From Taxillus chinensis (Eukaryota; Streptophyta; Magnoliopsida; Santalales; Loranthaceae), in NCBI GenBank assembly GCA_023512835.1, contig CM042086.1, forward strand, positions 13,404,309 through 13,468,308: a DNA stretch of 64,000 nt, in the 5' to 3' direction. The notes beneath the pieces were generated by a model. It ran no database searches, was not told the DNA's origin, and saw only the letters and a list, made by a program, of their open reading frames with translations. A program made the position numbers and the translations under genes. Positions 13,401-25,069 of the stretch are shown in pieces (position 1 is the stretch's first letter; each line of letters opens with the position of its first letter).

Positions 13401-16045
13401 GATATTCTTATGAATGGAATTAGTTGAAATGATGTGAACTTGCCTGGGAAAATGCGCGACGCATCGACGATCTGATGTAATTTTCAATCTTGTTGCGAGC
13501 AACATCAACTTCTTTTCTCTTTCCAAGATGCTCAAAAGAGGCAACTTCTACCAATGTCTTGGAAGACAATATCCCCATAGAGAGTATCCCTTGCATTAAA
13601 TCAACAGTATCATTGTAAAAAGCATCATGGTAAGCAAAAAGCCTTTTCTCCACCCAACCCAATATTGAACTCAGTACAGAATGCAAAATCTTAAAGTAGA
13701 CTGGATCCTTTGTTTCTTTGGCATTTTTTCCGACTTCTGCTAGCAGGTTCTCTGTAGCAAAGAGCAAGTCATTCTCCACTTGGCCAGTTATAACAAAATG
13801 GTGGAACAAAATCCATGCAAAGCAGAGGTTATGCAACATCTGGTTCATTCCTAAGACTACCCATGTCTTCTTTATGAGTTCAAAAACCTCATCAACCTCC
13901 TCAATAATAGATGTCAGGTCATTCGCATCAAAACAGGCTTCTAGAAGCAGTAAGTATAATTTGAGATTCAAAGGATATCCATCTGCCCAGTGGCATGTCT
14001 CTGATAGAGACCCATCAAATGATCTGGATGCAAGAGATATCACAAGACTCCGGAGGGCATGCATCACTTCATTGTTTCTAACAGTATCAATGGGTGTCTG
14101 TAATGCAGTACTGACAATCTGCTGAAGCCGCTGTGAGGAGCTGTTAATCTTTTCTAAGGAAATGAGAGGATGCAAGAGAAGTCCTGCCTCAAGAACTTTC
14201 AAATTTCTCTTCTGCCATGTTTCATATTCTTGCTGATTAGCAAAATCTGACGGCTTAATTTGCTGTAACATTTCTAGTGGTAGAACCATTGAATCAATGC
14301 GCCGCCCAAGCTACAGGTGCAAATAGATGAAACTTCAGTTATTGACTACCTAAAATTTTATACAATTAAGGCTATATCATGTGGGATACACAATAATTAT
14401 CATAGCCAGCAATTTTCTAAAACCTTTACTGCACACCACAGTACCCATGGAAACTGTCATAGGCTGTTTCACCAATTAAGAATATTAATTTTATTTTTAT
14501 AACTATGCCATGACAAAGCATGTAACCATGGCTTAGACCGTTTTGCTTTTATTGGAATTAACTCCTTTTGATGATGCACCATAGAAAATGGGTTCTGGTG
14601 GATAGTGTTTGGGTCGATAAAGCAAATCTATTCTATGTTGTGGACCATAGTTCAATTAAAAATGAAATGGGGATCAAAACAGATAAATGTAATAGTAGAG
14701 CTTCTATAGGTGATTCAACTAATTACAAATATTAATTTTCTGTTTATAACAATGCCATAGTGAAGCATATGAGCATTATAATAATTTAATGATGCAACGT
14801 ATATATAGTATGACTCATAAGCGAATTTAATTTTAAGGACCCTAAATTGCTACTCTAGGACCAGCATACAATTATATAACCCAAAAAATATTCAAAAGAA
14901 GAAGCACTTAAGAGATGGAGAATGGAAACAACGCCTGAAAAACGAAGGACCAAGCAAAATCGTCATAAAGACCTTAAAGATTAAGCCATAGATGTAACAA
15001 TTACATGCCACAAATCTGGAAGGGCATTTATGAGATAAAAGGTAGATGGGCTCAAAGGTTTTTTTGTTTGATGAACGAGGAAAACCTCACACCAAAAGCC
15101 GACAGACTCCTGAATAAGACCAAACCTCAGGTGCGTGAGCCCTTTACCTGCTCCACGCACAGATAAAAAACTCGAATTTTATGCATAAGGTTCGAAACGG
15201 AGACTTAGGCTCCGCCAAATTTCCTAGCTAAAAACCACTGCCCGCCTCAAAGTTGCTACGACGATTCATGATAACTTGACTTTTTGACATATCGCACGGC
15301 CCTCGTGCAAGCATGATTCACATTTTCAATCTGTCGACTTTGGATACTATACAGAACAATTGCAAGCATAACATACATAAATTAATGGGAAATGTAAATA
15401 ACTAATGGAGGGGAAGACAAAATAAGATACCAAACATGAAAACTACACATTCTTCCTCGAGCAAAAAACATAGAAACCCAAGATACTAAATTACAACGCA
15501 ACAAAGAAAACCCCGAATTTATGGAAAACTCAGAAAAAATCAAAACCACTGAACAGCATAGTGTGTGGCCATTGCAATAGCAATTTCTGGGTTCCCGAAC
15601 AGCCAAACGGAGCTCAGTTATTTCTCACCTGGCCAGCAGAGATCCTCAAAAGCGCCCTCCGAATCCGCGAATCGGTCTGCTCCGATACCTTCATCTGGAT
15701 CCTCATAAGCTCGCCAACCGTCACGGGCCGCTTCGACTTGACCCGACCCTCCGAGTCAGACTCGCCCTTCTTCGACTTCTTCAGACCCAGCGCCTTCTTA
15801 AGCCGACTCTTCGCCGTCAGCGACAGCGACCGCGACAGCGACGGCGACGGAGACAGCGACGGCGTCCGGTCGGCCCTCTCGGACTGGGGGATGTAGGTCA
15901 GGGGCTTGCCGCCGGAGCTCCGGGAGGCTCCGACGAAGATCTCGTAGGCGGTTTCTCGAAGTTCCGAGTCCGCCAACTGGGTCGAACCCAGTTCCCCGAA
16001 TGGAGAGGGAAGGTCCTCCGTATTGTGTACGGAACCGCCCGACAT
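10492..16045 (-). CDS. DUF810 / MUN-like domain protein (At2g20010-type)
   Basis: Five exons on the minus strand join in frame to 948 residues: 16045-15629, 14310-13444, 12807-12364, 11715-11526 and 11420-10492. The N-terminus has LPSPFGELG and LRETAYEIFVGA, then a Ser-rich stretch and the conserved VTVGELMRIQ and DSRIRRALLRI. The C-terminal half has DLVQIAVEDSVDSEDGGK-like sequence (here GLVQIAVEDSVDSEDGGK), KVVFHDLSHVLWDGLY and LLVLLAGGPSRAF, and it ends FLKKSYNLPTKL. This is the plant DUF810 family, related to Munc13-type MUN domains; PATROL1, a relative, acts in delivery of a plasma-membrane proton pump, but this member's role is not established here. The short N-terminus and the PLTYIPQS motif resemble Arabidopsis At2g20010 more than At2g25800 (from memory). 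The intron after 13444 uses a GC donor. The gene converges with STT3. Confidence 0.93.
12808..13443 (-). other. GC-AG intron of the DUF810 gene
   Basis: On the minus strand exon 2 ends TCCCAG and the intron starts GCAAGT; the next exon follows TTGCTTAG. Only this junction keeps both family-conserved frames open (IRSSMRRAFSQ then the LPVLASLAQDV block). AG|GCAAGT is the usual context for the minor class of GC-AG introns. The downstream exon also begins GCAAG, so the junction sequence is partly repeated. Confidence 0.8.
15051..15252 (-). mobile_element. tRNA-derived SINE with 7-bp target-site duplication
   Basis: The body is 15058-15245 (188 bp), read on the minus strand. It starts GCGGGCAGTGG and has a Pol III A-box-like TAGCTAGG (15223-15230). 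A B-box-like GTTTCGAACC (15189-15198) follows about 32 nt later. It ends GAGGTTTTCCTCG, then an A-rich tail CAAACAAAAAAAC. Identical 7-bp copies of CTCAAAG flank it at 15051-15057 and 15246-15252 (plus strand). It lies in intron 1 of the DUF810 gene in the sense orientation. Box order, A-rich tail and direct repeats together support a SINE rather than a tRNA gene. Confidence 0.75.
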
Positions 16046-16611
16046 GTCTTCTTCCCTCCTGAAGGCTCCTAGATTTTCGTTCTGATTTTGTGGGCAATGA
16101 TTCGAGCAAGACCCTCCGATTTATTTATTTATTTATTGTGGGTTTTTTGTATTTGTATTTGAGGATAGAGAAAATTAAATAAAACAATTAAGCAGAAAAG
16201 GAATTGGGTTGGGATGTATTTGTGGCTTGGGTTCTAAGTTTTCATGATGCTGTGAGGAGATAGAGATGGCACAAACTCTCTAAAGAAAGGTTAAGGGCGT
16301 TGAAAATGAGGAAAAGATGAAGAAAGCAGAGAAATAATAATAAAACTATAAAGTAATGTAATTCATGGGTGTGGTGTGGTGTGGTGTGAAAATGGTCCTA
16401 TGGAAACTTCTGATCCTAGGACTGTCTTGGAGTTTGAAATGTCTGTCCAGTGCTGATGCGGAGACGACTCGTTCCAATGATCCAATCCCGAGTTTGGACT
16501 TTGGGCCATTAGTGTGGGGTGTGAAGGAAGGAGGAAGTGATGGGGGATGCTGATTTTTTCAATTGCGGTGGTTGATTTTAAGTGCTGGATTTTTACACCT
16601 GTTTAGTTTAT

Positions 16612-16613
<2 letters not shown>
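16046..16613 (-). promoter_or_regulatory. 5' leader and upstream region of the DUF810 gene
   Basis: This is the region upstream of the minus-strand ATG at 16045. It includes a pyrimidine-rich leader just before the ATG and an (ATTT)n run at about 16120-16135. No clear TATA box could be assigned. Short plus-strand ORFs here resemble nothing. Confidence 0.4.

Positions 16614-16668
<55 letters not shown>
16614..16668. repeat. (TA)n microsatellite, about 55 bp
   Basis: Uninterrupted alternating AT run ending in TATATACT. Confidence 0.98.
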
Positions 16669-16669
<1 letters not shown>

Positions 16670-19600
16670 TAAATTTAACCCATTTATATATGTATAAATA
16701 AATTATTTTGGAAAGTGCAGTCTCATTGTTGAGGGATGACGATTTGCAGTAAACCAAAACATTTATTAGCATTATTTGTTTTTTAAAAACAATGTGAAAA
16801 CAATTGTTAACATGAATGCAAACAATGGAAAAAAACAAAAAAAAAAAATGTCCAAACGTATTTGATTTTGAAACCAAACAAACGCGCCGCCTCCAGTGTG
16901 AATCTTAATTGTTGCTATTTGCTTGTGTCGTTCATAATTGAAAACTACTACTACCAATATTTGGGAAACTTCTAATTTTCAATTCCAATTTGTCTCTCAA
17001 TAAATTCATCCAATTTTGACGCTGATCGATGATAGAGATATGAATTTATCTCAAAGTAGTTTGTTTATATTCAACTTTACAATGAAATACTGTGAGGATC
17101 AAATGAGAGTAAAAAAAAAAAGTTCTTTTTTAGAAAAAGTTCCGTGAGAAAATATTATTTATTTATCTGTTATTTTATTTGTAGCTTGAAAAAAATAAAG
17201 AAATAATTTTATTACTAAATTATATTTATATATTTAAAAGGATATTATTGGTATAAAAATATTCTAATTAATTTTTTTCTCTAAATGATCACAACTTTGA
17301 GAAAAAATAAAATTGGAGATAAGTTATGTCGTCACTCGTTTTTTTCCTTGTTAAAACCCCACATGCAAGACTTTTCATCCAATTTCTTTCTTTTTCTTTA
17401 TTTTAAGACTGACAAGTACAAGTAATAGTAATAAACAACTATTTTAGATGTCAAAATTTTTCATTTGTGTTTTTCTTTAACGTTTTTTTTATTTTTTGAA
17501 TAACATTTTAAGATTTTCAAATGAGTTTTCACCCATTTTTTATTTTCTTATTAAAATAATCTTATTGAGAATATAGTATCCATGCCTTAGTTTTCTAATA
17601 TCAAAATAAAAATAGGATTTGTGTGTCTATGTGTTGAAAATGAACAATATTTATTGTTATTTTTTATTTTTGAGTTTTAAAATAGCAATTATAGCACCAT
17701 ATGCGTGGCTATACATCAATTTAATCATGAGATGTCAAAACATATCCTAAATCATAATGTCTGTATGATATAAATATGAATTCCTGATATGATATGAATA
17801 TGCTAATTTTTTATATTTTAATATTACATTTAATATTTATTTTAAAAATTATATGCTAGATTAAATATTCATATAGTGTCGTACTTGTAAACTTTTACGC
17901 TGATAATTTTAATATTTTATTAATTATTTTTATCGATTCATAAATTTGTGTAGAAAATTAGAATATTTTTTCATAAGCCATACAACTTTTTAAATCCCAT
18001 CCCACTCCCATAGCCAACTGGCCCCTAGGAGTGTTTTCCATTCAAACTTTAAAAAATATGTCTATAATAAACTTCTGTTAAATTATAATAGTTATAATGT
18101 CTTCAAAATAAAAGGTTAATTTTTGTGCCGTTGATTGCTTATATTTTTTATTTGATCATTTAAATTAAATACGTATATGCGTTCAAACTTCATGAATTTT
18201 GTAAACATAGATGCATTTTCATTTATTTTTAAAATCATCTAATTTGATGCCGCTCAATGATTTAATAGTTAAAAATGTCTTTCATCAGTTTTCTTCACGT
18301 TGAAATGAAAATACATGACAAGAATATCTTTTTACTATTAAATTAATATTATTTTAAAAAAACAATTTAATAGTAATTAAAAATTATATTTTTGTGCGAT
18401 TTACTTGTACAACTTAACTACAAATAAATTTTTTCATATAAAAAAATATTATAGGATACACATGAGCTACTTAACTCTGTGATAATTAATATAAATGGTG
18501 TTTATAATGTAATAACAATATAACGCTATTAAATTGCTTGGAAATGAAAAAAAAAAAACATAAGAACCAATATACTATGCAATATATATAATGTGCGTGT
18601 GCGCGCGTGCATGAGTATATGTTGTCAGTTATTGTACATTAATAAAATATATGAATATCTTTTATAATGATGTCACTATACCGTAATGATTGTGTGCATG
18701 AATAATAGTGTTTTTTTATTAATGCACTACGTTTCTTGGACAAAATATTTGTTATTTTGTATATATAGAAAAATTGATAGAATCTATGGGTTGGGTTTTT
18801 ATTTATATAAATGTTTGAAGGGAATTAGTTTGCTAATTGAAAAGTAAAAACAGTTAGATAATTTTCACTTGATTTATTTATGGCTAAATACAAGGTTTTC
18901 TCTAATATTTTTGAAGCTTAGGTGTGGTATCTCTGGTATCTCTCCTCATTAAAGAGGACATTGCATGATTTGGCTGCTAGGCTGGGACTTCATGGGATAG
19001 TCAAGAAGAAATGAGTACTATATTCTTGATTAAAAAGATAGATTGGGGTTGGCATAGTAGTTCTATTTGTCGTTGCTCCTAGAATATCACATAATGAAAT
19101 GTACTTCCTCATAAATGCTTATGTTTTTAATAAGCGGTAAGATTAGATACGTAACGCTCATAAATGCTCCAAATTTCAAAAACTATGTTTTCCTCATAAA
19201 TGCTCCAAATTTCAAATACTCAATTCCACAAAAATTTAACCATATATTATATCATAGAGTTCAAACTATATTATTTTACATAAAAATTTAAATTTGGATG
19301 TAATTGTTTCTAATTTTTCTCATACTTTTAAAATATCATCTTCTCGGTGAAAATAACATCAACAAGTTGTAATAATATGAATGGTACTTATTATGTAATA
19401 ACAATAACACTATTAAGTTACTTTGAAATGAAAATAATAATAATAATAATAATAAATATATTTTGCATTATATCCATACATATGTGCATTATTATTATAT
19501 TTTGTCCAAGCATCATGCTACTCATTTATTTGTCTGTTTATTTTTTAAGGTTTTATTTTATTAAATCATGCATACATACAAAATACAAAACTATGAGTAA

Positions 19601-19986
19601 TAAATATAATATAAATATATATATATATATATATATTTATAGTTAATTATTATATATAAAAACTTCATTATAATATACTTGTACTACTAAATATTAATTT
19701 ATACACACACATATATGCACTTTTTTATAAATATATATAAACATATTTAACAAATTAATAAATTTAAATTTAACTGTTAGGTTGTTATGGGTGCCCACGA
19801 GTCAAACACTTTTAAACACAGTCAATATGGACATTAGCAATTATGATTGCCCTTTTATTGACATTAAATATAGTATTTATACTCATCCAAATAGTAGGTG
19901 TCGGTAAACATCACGGGCATGAGCATGAATTGTTTGCTCTATGTATACAAATATGAGTGTCTAATAATATTATTTTATTTATTTAT
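16669..19986. other. AT-rich spacer, no gene seen
   Basis: Very A/T-rich, with poly-A/T runs, (TAA)n at about 19435-19453 and (TA)n at about 19614-19634. A GTGCGTGTGCGCGCGTGC run lies at about 18592-18610. No ORF with family resemblance, splice pattern or RNA-gene signal was recognised. Confidence 0.6.
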
Positions 19987-20170
19987 TGTAACTCCCAACC
20001 CAATTTATTTCGGTACTCAATAATCATAGTACATTTTATTTCCCCTAATAAAACATGATTTACACTAACATAATTTTTGTTACTTCCAAGCCAATTTATT
20101 TAAGTACTAAATAATTATGCACATTTCTCCTAAAGTTACTTTCTCTTAATAAAGCCTGACAGTATTATAT
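19987..20170. repeat. imperfect tandem duplication, period about 91 bp
   Basis: Unit 1 starts TGTAACTCCCAACCCAATTT at 19987 and unit 2 starts TGTTACTTCCAAGCCAATTT at 20078. Both continue with GTACT(C/A)AATAAT and CTTAATAAA/CTAATAAA-type sequence. Confidence 0.7.
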
Positions 20171-20399
20171 TAGTATTAAAAAATAAAATGTTTATTGATC
20201 ATGTAACATTTTGGATCAATAATAGCAACAACGATAAGCTTGTGAGAAAGATGTTAGTTCTTTTTATGTAACATGGTTGGAAGAAAACCTTTGTTCAATG
20301 AGGATAAAAATCTAGAAGTGAGAATAGAAGACTATTGAGAGGCGGTGGATAAGAGGACAATGTCCACTATGCAACTATCTTTGTCTAACTAGGTATTTT

Positions 20400-21130
20400 A
20401 AGAGTGTTTGTTATAAAACACAATGACAGGTTTATAGTCAAAGTTAAAAATTTTGTATCTTACAAAATCTCTCACAAATTGGCTCAACTTAAATCAATGA
20501 TTGTATACCTTTATAAGGGAGGTATCTTTATCCAATATTATATTATGAAGTTTAATTTCATAGTCACTAATCTACCAAAAATTGATGATGAAGATGAAAA
20601 ATTATTATTATTATTATTATTATTATATATGCTCTTTAGCACATTTGAATAACTACTTTTGAGATATGATGATTTATGAAAGAGATTCTGTGTTGATGAG
20701 TGGATTGTAGATTCCAAATGTTCTATTCATGTGTTGTTTTAGACAATTATTTTGAAATGTTTCAAGAATTTGATAGTGGTGTTATTACCATTGATGTAGG
20801 TCAATATGTATTGTTGGAAAATATATATCAATGAAAAAAAATGATAGTATTATGTACTTTTGGGTTGTGTATGTTGGAATTTTATTTTGGTTAACAACCG
20901 AACTCCAAGGGTTGGTTTACTAGTTTTGGTGGTGAAATTTGTCAGAATCACACAAGATTGCATGGTTTTGAAAAAAGGATAAAAGTGCAAGAAGACGTTT
21001 TATTTTGATGAGAGTATATAATATATTATCCTAAAAACTTGAAGAATACTATAAACTCGAAAGATAGGTATAATTAGTGGGCATTTGCATAATATTTCTG
21101 TCCAGAAACAAAAATAATGAGGTTTTCAAA
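20400..21130 (+). pseudogene. decayed Ty1/copia gag-pol fragment
   Basis: Translation around 20404-20640 gives a gag-like block: LAQLKSMIVYL, KFNFIVTNLP and DDEDEKLLLLLL. Copia gag proteins carry a similar series (an L-x-x-L block, a 'KFN..V..L' block, then DEDxALLLLxSLP). About 50 bp downstream, 20693-20732 reads DEWIVDSKCSIHV, resembling the WxLDSGCSxHM start of copia protease; the catalytic DSG is DSK here and stops follow. The (TTA)n run at 20605-20624 seems to have expanded inside the Leu codons. Identification rests on motif order only; the copy is clearly dead. A possible LTR lies downstream at 21.3-21.75 kb. Confidence 0.5.
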
Positions 21131-21299
21131 AATAAATGATAGACAAAGTTTATATCAAAGAAGGGAGCTCAAAATCCTTCTTTGATATTGATTGGTTAGG
21201 CTAATAGGCTTGAAATTGTACATGTTTATTAGTCAGATCAAGTGAAGTTAGAATTACAATTAATTTAAGTTACGTATAACTAAAACTTTTAAACCAATG

Positions 21300-21750
21300 G
21301 TGTTTTGTCTTCTTAATATAAAATGGAGATAGTTGTATGAGGATAAAAAAGCGAAAAGGATGCCGCCATGTTTGGTCGCCTCTTATTAACAGAGAGAGAA
21401 AAGATTAACAAAAAGGAAAAGTAGGCTTCATATGTTGGATGACAGCTACACGTAGGTGGTGTACGTGGATTACTTGGACTACCCTCTCCTCCCGTATAAA
21501 TACCATGACGTGGTATTTATTCAAACATTAAATCAAAAGCTTAGTGAGAGGGAGAGAAGAGAAAATTTGTATCCAATATTGGAATATATTTTCAGGATTA
21601 TTTTGGATACGCGTTTTCCATATTTTGTAATGTGTGTATTATAGTGGAATAAAAGTGAGTTCTCAATGGATATTATATCTTGGTAATTTGGGGCCTCAAA
21701 TTATGAATAAAAATTTGAGATGAAGTTATATCAATTATTTGATGATTTTT
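21300..21750 (+). mobile_element. LTR-like segment, possibly the 3' LTR of the copia relic
   Basis: Has a promoter-like TATAAATA (CCCGTATAAATACC at about 21494-21507), a purine-rich stretch GTGAGAGGGAGAGAAGAG just after, and AATAAA in GTGGAATAAAAGTGAG at about 21643-21658, the order expected for U3-R-U5. It follows the gag-like relic. The matching 5' LTR, TG/CA ends and a primer-binding site were not identified. Confidence 0.35.
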
Positions 21751-24332
21751 ATCAATATGTCATGTGGTCTAGTAAAGTGAGTGAAAGGACAATTATTTAT
21801 TGATTAATAAGGAACTATATATATATATTATTTATTATTTATTATGAAGTTAAATTCCGATAGGGCAGTTGTCCTTTTCGGTTATGTGTATCCTAATTTT
21901 AGGATAATGTACTTCACGTGCAATGTGCGGTGGCGGTGGAAGGCGGGGCTGATGGGTGGGACTAATTTTCTGCAAATGATATTCCCCTTTTCTGTGTCCC
22001 TTTCAAAATTTCTGCAAATAATAAAATTTTGTGTTTGCGTATTTTTGAGGTTTGTATTGTTGCTCAAGATAATACATTATAATGTATGTATGTATGTATG
22101 TATGTGCGTATTTACATTGGTTTAGTTTTTTAAAATTAATAATTAATTAATATAAAATTTAACTATTAATTTTCCAACTCATTCGTGATACATACACTCG
22201 ATAAATCTTTTCTTATTTTAATATATATATTTTTAATCCGACAAAAAAATAATGAAAATTGGCCACCAATGAGTCAATGCAAATGCCCCGATGGGTCAAA
22301 AGCTGTCCACCATTGGAAAATAATTTAAAGTATATGTAAACCATTTTCTTCTGTGGGCTCCACGGCCATGTACGAATGTCTCCAAATATAAAGCAAAAGG
22401 CAAAATCAAAAACGACACTTTAATTTAATTATAAGGGGAAAAGAAAAGCTTCATTTTCTCATTCATCGCTGCTATATTTCTTTTGTTTGTGTCATGGAAC
22501 AGGCCAAGCACGTTGGAACAAATTAAAGAGAGAAATTGGTTATTGTAAATATGAACACATACAAAATAGCACACGCTTGCTGCTATTTGATTAGATTTTA
22601 TTTATTTATTTTTTAAAATAGTTTTAAAAATCAATTTCTTCGAACCAAGAATATATATATATATATATATATATACAAATTTGACAACATTTTTTCAAAA
22701 TATGTGTTTTGATGAGTAAGATATTTTAAAAAAACAATTAATTAGGATTCATTTGGTTTGGAAAGTTTTCGGGAAGAGAAAATGGTGCAAATATTAAGTG
22801 AACGTGCCATTAAGATTGAGGAAGACGTAGAATGAAACATGCGCGTCAGGTGTTGTGTTGTCACCGACATGTCACCTCACACAGCGAGATTGCATAACTA
22901 TTTGGGGTCTTTAAATTCAATATGGAAAAAAATGATATTTTTTGTTTGCTTTTTTTCAATTCTCTCATGGAACCACATATTTACATATATATTTTTATCT
23001 ATCATTGATTGATGAGAGATAGAACCACATATTTCGAAATTCCGGATCAAATTATGTGTGTGTGAATATGTATAATATAATGGAAACCCAAAAGGCCCCC
23101 CGCACTTTATAAATTATTGTTCTCATTCGTCCTAGTCATAAAATATTATTTCATTTCATATTTCACTAATAAATAACTTATTTAATTATAAAAAAAATTT
23201 TAAATAGCATTCCTATAACTCTAAATTTAATTCAAATATAACAAAAACGATCTCAGTCATCATGATATTCACGGTATCAATACGGATCCTTATATCATTA
23301 TGATAGAAGCAACCAAGATCAGTCATATAAAAGCAAAAGGAAACCTCTCTATTCTATGTTTGAACTAGAGAGAGAAAAGCTAAAAAATCGAAGCCAAAAA
23401 TCCAGAGACAATAACTAGTAGTATTCTTGATAATCGATCACGTGAGGCCAAAGTAAATGCTTAATTAATGTATACATTTCGTTTCCTGTTAGTAAAAATA
23501 TGATTCTCTTTCTAAATTTATGGGTGCTGGAATTCATCCCAAAAAGAATATTATTTATATTCTATTTTTAATTAAATATATAAAATTTTTAATAGTTTAT
23601 TTATTATTAATTTTAAAAATATAATTTATTTTTAAATAAAATATATGACCACAGTAACCGTTTTATACAAAACCTTTCTTTCCAGAACAGTGTAACAGTG
23701 ATAAAAATATCAATTTTATCCTTATATGTAATTGTGTAAATTTGTAATATATGAAAAAAAAATAGTTTTATCATTTTGATAGTTTTTACAGAAAATCTCA
23801 TCATTTTGGCTGTTGTAAAAAAAACCTAGTTTTTCATACCTTTTTTATATCTTTTCTTTTCATTTCTTATTTTCTACTCCTTATCAAATGCGAGGAAATG
23901 AATTTTTCATATATTGTCCCCACAACCAAATACATGCTGTCTGCTTGTCTACTATAGAAAAACTGAATGTACATAGAAATGTATAGAAACAGAATTTTTA
24001 CGCACACTTGATTATGAGAAAACTAGCGGGACTGTTTAAAATTTCTTTTGATATCCGTGAAACATTTTCAACTGCAAATCGCTATATGAAAAATAGGAAA
24101 AAAAATATATTGTAGCTATGATTTTTCAAAATTACCCCTCAATAACTTTTCATTGTCCAATTGGTATTTCAAAAAATAATTTTATTTTTTTTCAGCACCC
24201 AATAAAATTATTAAAAAAATAATTTTTTTCATCTTTTTTTCTTTCCCAAATAATATTTTTTTTATTTTTTTTTTTTACTTTTTTTCTTTTTACATATTTT
24301 CCACTTCAAATTCTCTAACTTTTTTCTCTACA
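21751..24332. other. AT-rich spacer, no gene seen
   Basis: Includes (TGTA)n at about 22084-22104 and (AT)n at about 22651-22675. A slightly less AT-rich patch at 22260-22460 and another at 22800-22900 show no coding or RNA signature. A long T-rich stretch lies at 24180-24330. Confidence 0.6.
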
Positions 24333-25069
24333 GAGCATTTTCATAAGTTTAACTATATCAATAAATAATTAAAGTCAGAATTAACTAATAATTTATTCTA
24401 ACATTATACATTAGCTAAATATAACTTAATTAAGCTTAAATTTAACTTTTTAACTAAATTTTCAATAACCTAAAATACCCTCTACGTCGTCGAAGCCCGT
24501 CACCGCCCGTCGTAACGCCACCACCACCCTCTGCATTGCTGCCTGTCGCCACATGTCCCGTCCAAGCCCGTGACCCGGCAATGCCGCTACCACCCTCTAT
24601 ACGTTCAAGCATGTCGCCACATGTCCCATCACCGCCTGCCGTAGCCACGACCATGCACCCTCTGTGTCGCCGCCTATCGCAACGCCGCCACCACCCTCTC
24701 TGCGTCCAAGCACGTCACTGCCGCAGCGTACGTCCCATCCAACCCCATTGCTGCGCCTCCCAAGCCCATGCTCTAGTAGATTGCCGCCGCCGCCACCACA
24801 CCCTACGTTCCTTCTTTAGTGCTGGCCGGCAAGTTCCATCCCGTCCAAGCCTGCCGCCTTCGATTTTGGCCTTGCCTTGGCTCCAAACTTTATTTTGGCA
24901 TCGAAATTTAAAACGATCTCCTCAAGCTCTCTTAGGTTTGTAAGGATTAATTGGAAAATTAAATTGAAGTAAAAAACAAATGATTATGTTGAAAATGCTA
25001 TTAGTTAAATGCAATTTAAGTCAACTAAATATTACTTTAATTAGTAAATTTTAACTAAAGCAAATGCTC
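24333..25069. mobile_element. non-autonomous TIR-like element carrying a GC-rich core
   Basis: The left end GAGCATTTTCATAAGTTTAA and the reverse complement of the right end GAGCATTTGCTTTAGTTAAA are similar, and both reach AATTAAAGT about 35-43 bp in. Flanks are CTACA on the left and CTACC on the right, a weak target-site match. Between about 24480 and 24930 the base composition jumps from AT-rich to strongly GC-rich. That core contains a degenerate repeated motif (CGTCCAAGCCCGTGAC, CGTCCAAGCACGTCAC, CGTCCAAGCCTGCCGC) and CCACCACCCTCT blocks. ORFs across it are low-complexity Pro/Arg/His-rich and look non-functional. Confidence 0.45.

Noticed and set aside
15189..15198. tRNA-like B box GTTTCGAACC considered as a tRNA gene
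   Set aside because: No cloverleaf could be drawn; box A, A-rich tail and direct repeats fit a SINE better.
15561..15896. Plus-strand ORF of 111 aa over DUF810 exon 1
   Set aside because: Antisense shadow of a family-conserved exon; no similarity of its own.
24536..24943. 135-aa plus-strand ORF rich in Pro, His and Arg
   Set aside because: Low-complexity frame through a degenerate GC-rich repeat in a transposon-like element; not called as a gene.
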